From Isoetes taiwanensis (lineage: Eukaryota; Streptophyta; Lycopodiopsida; Isoetales; Isoetaceae): a stretch of DNA of 64,000 bases. The DNA is taken from positions 1 through 64,000 of the forward strand of contig JAJEKV010000260.1 in NCBI GenBank assembly GCA_021234155.1, in the 5' to 3' direction. The position numbers and the translations under genes were made by a program. Position 1 is the first letter of the stretch; each line of letters starts with the position of its first letter. The notes under the pieces were generated by a model. It was not told the origin of the DNA, ran no database searches, and worked only from the letters and a program-made list of their open reading frames with translations. Below, piece by piece: positions 58,290 through 64,000 of the stretch.

Positions 58290-59015
58290 ATTGGATCACT
58301 TGCATTCAATTCAAACTCTCCATATGGATTTGAGAGCAGCATGTCTTCTTCTATGAAGTTTAAGGCTTCAAATTCACCTACTTTCTTGTAGAGTGTTACC
58401 TTTTTCTTACCATTGGAGATAGTGCATTCCCCTTTTGACCAAACAGGCCTGGCATCAACTGTAGAAAGCCACTTCCCAAAAGCAAATCATAAATATCTGA
58501 TTTCTCTTCTATCCCTTCAAAAGCAACCACAACAAAGTTAGCTGCAACAATACCTTCCACATCAATTGGTATTGCTGACTATCCCTACAGGGCTGATTTT
58601 TGTGTTTGAGAAGGATTTTAAAACCATTGGAGCCTTCTTATCTATCTCAAGGACACGCATTCTCATAAAATGATGAGGCATAGCATTCAAAGTGATCCTC
58701 CATCTAACAAGACAATGGTTAAAATTTTCTTGCCCATTCTGGCAACACAACTCATCTTCTTTGGTCAAATTGAGTACCTTCTTCCTGTAGGATGGAACTA
58801 TTTTGAGCAGAGTCAATAACACTAATTTTAGAATTTTTAAGCAAATACTCAAAATCCTCATTATCTTTATCCTTTTTCAAATATTTCTGAACATGGGAAG
58901 GAGGCACAACCATATTTTGCTCGATTTCCTTGTGTCTCACAGCATTGACATCCTCAATGGCTTGTGCTAGCTCTTTCTCCTTTGCATTGTTCATTCCTCT
59001 TGTATGCACAGCCAT
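58290..59015 (-). pseudogene. Protease region of the minus-strand gypsy element
   Basis: Minus-strand frames contain MAVHTRGMNNAKEKELAQAI (from 59015), VVPPSHVQKYLKKDKDNEDF, then TLNAMPHHFMRMRVLEIDKK and LKSFSNTKISPVGIVSNTN. These match the gypsy protease layout where a DGGS-type active site precedes NAMP; here that motif is degraded. The right border of the TIR insertion follows. Confidence 0.6.
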
Positions 59016-59039
59016 AATTTCCTCCTATTCTTCAATCTC

Positions 59040-60047
59040 CTGCACAAATCTGATGGAAGCATTATGCTCATTAGATTTAGATTTTTCTTTCCTAGCAAAA
59101 TACTCTTTTACACTACATTTATCCTCATAATGTCCCACAGCTTTGCAAAATGCACACACGGGCATTCCTTACACCTTTTACCACATTTTGTACAAGGCAT
59201 ATACCAGCAGTAATCAGAAGAATGAGCGTTTCTTGAACAGTGAGCACAGGTGGATAAATTCTCTTTTCAGATTTGGAGTTCTTCATCTCTTGAAGTTGCT
59301 TGGTCACCTCGACTAGAGCCTCTGACGGTACAGGTCCTGGTCCCATGTATTCCTGCTCATAATCTGGAAAGAAAGGATCATGCAGTGAGTGCATATCATC
59401 AGGTAAGTAAGAAATCATATCTGCAATTTTAGTGGCCTTAGTAAAAGCCTTATGCATTGTGTCAAAGCCTTCTTGTTTTTGGATCTTGAGCATCTTCCTG
59501 TGTACTCTTGGTCTACTGCTCAGACCTCTGATAAAAGATGCTACAAGGTGTAAAGTATGATTAGGAACTTGGTTAATCTGGCACTTAACAAGATAAAGAT
59601 TAAACCTCTCCACATATTGGTGAACACTCTCACCATGCTTTATATAAAAGGTTTGCAGTTCAAAAATCAAATCCTGAGGATCCAACAGCTTATCAAATCT
59701 TGCCAAGAATTTGTTGACTAATTCATCCCAAGAATTAGCTCCTAAACTCATAATATATTCAAGCCAAGCTCTGACCTCGTCATTCTTGAAACACTTTTTA
59801 AACTCAGAAAATTTGCAACCTTTCTTGTGTCCATATTCTTGATAATACTCCTCAACGTTTTCAGAAAATTGTTAACATTCATGCTCGAATCAAAAGTAGG
59901 AAGAGGAATTGGCATATTCAATTTAAAATAATGACAAGGCATACCTGTGTTTGCTTGTATACTCACACCTGGTGCTGCAGTAGAAGCTTCATGATTCTCC
60001 TGTGCTTCATCATGCTCAGATGCTTTATTAGTTCTCCTGGGAGCCAT
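59040..60047 (-). pseudogene. gag of the minus-strand gypsy element
   Basis: Starts MAPRRTNKASEHDEAQENHE at 60047. After a frameshift near 59830 it continues with a retrotransposon gag core: MSLGANSWDELVNKFLARFD, QDLIFELQTFYIKHGESVHQ, YVERFNLYLVKCQINQVPN. A zinc knuckle of the exact form C-x2-C-x4-H-x4-C (CAFCKAVGHYEDKC) lies near 59150-59108, after a second frameshift. A further Cys-rich stretch (CTKCGKRCKEC) precedes it. Gag would form the particle. Confidence 0.85.
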
Positions 60048-60089
60048 GAGTTCAAATTCCAGGAAATGATCTCGGTAGAACCTTCAAAA
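60048..60089 (-). other. Primer-site region next to the 5' LTR
   Basis: The minus strand right after the LTR end (CTTCAACA) reads TTTTGAAGGTTCTACCGAG. This should be the primer site, but I do not recognise the tRNA. Confidence 0.4.
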
Positions 60090-62666
60090 TGTTGAAGGGT
60101 TTCTGGAAAAACCTTCAACCTCAATGGTTTAGACCTCCAGGTTGCTTAAGGCAACCACTATGAGTGAAAAAATCCCAAGAAGAATGCTCGAACAGTGATT
60201 ATGAACATCTTTCTCTGAAGAGAAAAAAGTCTGCCTTGCAGGAATACAGAAAGAAGTCAGATAGATTTTGATTAGAGCAAGCCTGTCAAATAAGCGTCTC
60301 TTACCAGGTCAATTTCTGGTCAATATCCCTGGCAGAGAGTTAAATTTTTAAACTCGATAAGGGCAACTTCTTTTTGAGATCTGATGCTTAATTTCTGGTC
60401 AATATACCTGGCAGAGAGTTAAATTTTCAAACTCGATAAGGGCAACTTCTTTTTGAGATCTGATGCTTCAATCCCTTTTTAGAATGTCTGCACACAGTGT
60501 TCAAGAATGTTGTTTTGCAGAAAGATATGTAATTTTTTTGGAATTTTTATTTTTGGCTTGACTGCCTGTCACAGGCTAAGAACAGCAGGCAAATCTAGAA
60601 TTGCTAGATGTTTGAATGCACTTTTTTGCTATTTGAAGTGATGGCAATGCAGGCAATGCTTATGCAAGTAATTAGATGCAGGTTACTTAGGCACAATGTA
60701 ATTATGGAGTCATGAGAACAGATCAAGGGTCTAATGATGCAGGCTTAAAGTACTATCCAGTGGGTTGAGCAGACATTTTTAATATCATGAATCTATGCTA
60801 CAGATGCTCGTGTGCAATATTTCTGCTTTTTTCTCTCTCAAGGTAGGATGCAAGAACTAAGTGTTATACAGATATAACATCTGACACAAAATCAATAGGA
60901 AGCTTTCACAAATTTCTCAACAAGGCTCGGATTTTCATTGAACTCAGAATCACACAGGCAAACAATAATAATCCCAAGCTCTAAGTCTTGGGCACATGTT
61001 GAAAAAGGTACACAATCAAGTAATCCGCACAAATTAGTCAATAATTCATGCAAAATCTCATGTTTGGAAGGCAGGTTCAAGCTCCAGATGTATGAACTGG
61101 TCTTTCTTCAAAGCAATCAATCCGTCTTTTGCCTCAAAGTCCTCGAAAAATTCTTTGAGAACAAAACCCCTTTTTGAATTCCCCTGTTTAGCTCTGTTCT
61201 TGGCAAATCCGTGCCGGAATTTTATTTTTTAGCTTATCTGATAGGTTCTTGGTGTGCAGTCGGCCAGTCCGACGTCTTAAGGTAATGATTGAGAGGTTGT
61301 TTCAGACAAATTTGCCAGATCTTGGCAGTTCTTGAAGATTAGGGTTTTTGGCAAAACCTGCAAAATATCCCACAGCCCCAACTCGAAATGGAAGCAAGGG
61401 TATATAAAGAATAATAAAATCAATATCATTAACAATGCGTGCTATATCCACGTGGGCCTCGGTACCTCCACCGCCCCACACGCCCGGGTATACCACGTAT
61501 GGGGGAGATTGGCACGGAAATCTAGGCTGGGGGTAGATAGAAAACATTTTTGCAAAATATGGTTAGGCACGCTTCCCAAGAAATCATATATGAAGGCCCA
61601 AATAGATGAGTTTTTGGAATTTCTTTTTTGCAAAAAGAATCTTTTTTGATGCTCTCAATGATGGTGGAATCTTTTTGCAAAAAGGCTTTTTAATTTTTTG
61701 CTTTGAAAAGGGGTATGAGAATGATGATGTGGCATGTGGGCATGATGAGTTGGCAATGTGAGGATGACATGGCAAGTAGGGGTAATGAGGTGTCAAACAA
61801 GTTGGCTAAGAATATTTTTTCTAGTCAAAACATGGGATGAGGTGGACATGATGTGTATGACATGTGGATGATGATGTGGAGGTGTTGGTGATGATGTGGC
61901 AAGATAATATGTCACCCTTATGAGCTTAAACACTTCAAATTGAAGAATTTTTGCAAAGGATGGAATTTCAATGGGGTGACACATGTATGATGTGACATGG
62001 CAATGAAGATGACATGTAGGGTGACTTGGCCTTTTTTTGAATGATGTCATAGGTCAATTTAAGCATCAATGCATATAATTTGCATTTTCTAGGCAAATTT
62101 TGACTCTTAATTGCTTCCCTTAGGAATTTTGCACTCTCTCTCACCTTTTGACTTTTAGAGAGAGGAATTTGACCTTTGACCATGTGTATGACCAAGTCAA
62201 GTGAAGATTTGTGCTTTAATGAGAAGGTGATGGTATGATGAGTGTGTGTGGGATGTGAATGACATGTGAAGGAGAAGTTTTGACTAGAAAAAATCTTCTA
62301 GGCCAATTTGCCTTAGGAAATGAGATGTAGGCATGGAACTTGGGATCTCATGGGCATGTTTTCATGGTAAGGGATGTGGGAGGTTTAAGATGGGAATCAA
62401 GGAATGTGGTTATGCCAAGAACTGAAATATAAGCATCACATACCAAGAACTCTTCAAGGGGTCTTCAAATCTTCAACATTTGCTTGAATCACCTTCCATG
62501 GCATGCTTGTGTGATCTTTGTCAAATGTCCTCACCTTGATCTTCAAGTCTCCTTCTCAAAATGTGCAAAGATGCATTTTCTTTGTATATCTGTGTTCAAA
62601 TCAAAGTGTGAGCATGAGAATATGAGAATGTATCTTGCTCTTCCATGCTGCCATAGCACGGCAGCA
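60090..62666 (-). repeat. 5' LTR (right copy) of the minus-strand gypsy element
   Basis: 2577 bp, nearly the same as 46696-49242. It has a 79-bp tandem duplication at about 60311-60468 (ATTTCTGGTCAATAT ... GATCTGATGCTT) that the left copy lacks, and small indels. Inner end is TGTTGAAGG, outer end GGCAGCA. Confidence 0.92.
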
Positions 62667-62749
62667 CTTATACATCATTTTCTCCCCTTTCATACACCAG
62701 TTGTCGAGACCAAAGTTAGCAAGACCATTTTTCCTAGTCAAAAGAACAC

Positions 62750-63720
62750 CATTCCAAGGTGGCTCAAACATGCCACGTGGGCTCCAACATGACAAGGTGG
62801 CTCAAACATGCCACCTAGGCTCCAACATGCCAAGTTGGCTCAAACAGGCTCCAACATGCCAAGGTGGCTCAAACATGCCAAGGTGGCTCCAACATGCCAC
62901 CTAGGCTCCAACATGCCAAGGTGACTCAAACATGCCAAGGTGGCTCACATGCCAAGGTGGCTCAAACATGCAACGGGGCTCCAACATGCCACCTAGGCTC
63001 CAACATGCCAAGTCGCTCCAACATTTCACCTAGGCTCAAACATGCCAAGGTGGCTCAAACATGCCACCAAGGATCCAACATGTGGCTCAAACATGCCAAG
63101 TGGGCTCCAACATGCCACCTAGGCTCTGACATGACAAGGTGTCTCAGACATGCCACCTAGGATCCAACATGCAAGGTGGTTCAAACATCCAAGGTGGCTC
63201 AAACATGCCACCTAGGCTCCAAGATGCCAAGGTGACTCAAACATGCCACGTGGGCTCCAATGTGCCACCTAAGCTCCATCATGCCAAGATGACTCAGACA
63301 TGCCACCTAGGCTCCAACATGCCAAGGTGGATCAAACATGCCACGAGGGCTCCAACATGCCACCTAAGCTCCAACATGCCAAGGTGGTTCAAACATGCCA
63401 CCTAGGCTCTAACATGCCAAGGTGGCTCAAATATGCCACCTAGGCTCCAACATGCCAAGGTGGCTCAAACATGCCACGCAGCTCCAATATGCCACCTAGG
63501 CTCTAACATGCCACCTAGGCTCCAACATGACAAGGTGGCTCAAACATGCCACCTAGTCTCCAATATGCCAAGGTGGCACAAACATGCCACACGAGCTCCT
63601 ACATGCCACCTAGGCTCAAACATGCCAAGGTGGCTCAGACATGGCACACGGGCTCCAACATGCCAAGGTGGCTCAAACATGCCATGTAGGCTCCAGTATG
63701 CCACCTAGGCTCCAACATGC
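62750..63720. repeat. Minisatellite of alternating 19-bp monomers (38-bp dimer)
   Basis: Monomers CATGCCAAGGTGGCTCAAA and CATGCCACCTAGGCTCCAA alternate about 25 times, with occasional lost or added bases and variant CACGTGGGCTCC units. Because 38 is not a multiple of three and stops are rare in the unit, long + frames (SNMPRWLKHATRAPTCHLG) run through it; these follow from composition and I do not call them genes. Confidence 0.92.
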
Positions 63721-64000
63721 TTGTCTTTGCGGAGGCGGCACTAAATCCAAGTTCTTTTTTAAGCATCGGTTTGCTGTAGTTCAATATAAACCATCTTGTA
63801 TGATTTTATATAAATATTGATAATGAAGCAATGTCTTTTCCATTCTTTGATTGTGGTACTCATATTCTGAAAATGTCAAAGTGAGACCTTAGTTTTGGAA
63901 GATTGTCTTGGATACTCTATAATCTATAATCTAAGTCCTTAAAAAGTAACTAACAATAACTACAACGAAATATAAACGGAATATGCATGGTTTCACTTCT
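63721..64000. other. Non-coding right edge
   Basis: AT-rich; no gene or repeat recognised. Confidence 0.5.

Larger units (their letters stand above)
46691..62671 (-). mobile_element. Complete minus-strand Ty3/gypsy element with 2.5-kb LTRs
   Basis: LTRs at 46696-49242 and 60090-62666 have TG/CA ends and are flanked by CTTAT at 46691-46695 and 62667-62671. Reading on the minus strand, the order is gag (60047-about 59040), protease region (about 58860-58290), an RNase H domain (54315-53790), a pre-RT linker, RT plus gypsy RNase H (52469-51390), a spacer and integrase (51079-about 50150). Two later insertions break it: a LINE at about 52480-53590 and a TIR element at 54316-58281. All coding parts have frameshifts. 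No polypurine tract abuts the 3' LTR; the nearest G-run on the minus strand is GCTGGGGGACC near 49271-49281. Confidence 0.93.

Noticed and set aside
62635-63708. Long + strand frames with SNMP/CHLG repeats
   Set aside because: They follow from the 38-bp minisatellite, which lacks stops in its unit; frames shift with each indel.
62750-63720. CRISPR-like array
   Set aside because: There are no unique spacers, only two similar monomers in alternation, in a plant genome.

Overview
The window looks like intergenic, retrotransposon-dominated DNA from a large plant nuclear genome. The evidence is Ty1/copia and Ty3/gypsy elements with the plant initiator-tRNA-Met primer site, chromodomain gypsy elements, LINEs with a C-terminal zinc-binding RT domain, a plant-type carboxylesterase, plant-organellar PPR fragments, plant pyruvate decarboxylase and a plant PhoD-like phosphatase. 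The low gene density and nested old insertions would suit a gymnosperm, but the sequence does not name the species. Only one gene looks intact: a carboxylesterase at 37638-38645 on the + strand. Most other coding sequence belongs to mobile elements or is broken.

Layout. 1-2883: a young, complete, small copia-type element (227-bp LTRs with one mismatch, 5-bp target duplication) carrying one long ORF of unknown function. It sits in codon 11-12 of a second carboxylesterase gene (minus strand), whose start codon, 5'UTR intron and leader lie at 2884-3250. 3990-4790: a duplicated remnant of a transposon-associated DUF7869-type protein. 5870-8480: three nested LINE fragments. 8570-9890: the 3' end of a chromodomain gypsy element with a 237-bp insertion and a tRNA-like pol III module downstream. 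11300-13190: an unrecognised decayed gene (minus). 13640-14450: LINE RT remnant (minus). 16675-29156: a large chromodomain gypsy element whose leader between primer site and gag holds about 4.7 kb of extra coding sequence in three units; the first ends in a clear histone H3 fold. 29157-29985: copia RT fragment (minus). 30290-34914: a tandemly duplicated PPR pseudogene, the second copy carrying two exons of pyruvate decarboxylase. 37434-38645: the intact carboxylesterase.

39148-45104 is a three-unit tandem repeat (about 465 bp) whose third unit is split by a 4.5-kb LINE insertion with an 18-bp target duplication; the insertion seems to carry a 3.7-kb 3' transduction. 45374-46478 is a truncated LTR related to the histone-bearing element. 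46696-62666 is a complete minus-strand gypsy element (2.5-kb LTRs, target duplication CTTAT) with an extra RNase H domain lying before the RT. It was later interrupted by a LINE (about 52480-53590) and by a 3966-bp TIR element (54316-58281) that carries exons of a PhoD-like phosphatase gene. 62750-63720 is a minisatellite of alternating 19-bp monomers.

The genes do not form a shared pathway. What links the window is repeated mobilisation of host gene pieces: histone H3 inside an LTR element, a PhoD phosphatase inside a TIR element, genomic flank inside a LINE copy, and pyruvate decarboxylase joined to PPR sequence.
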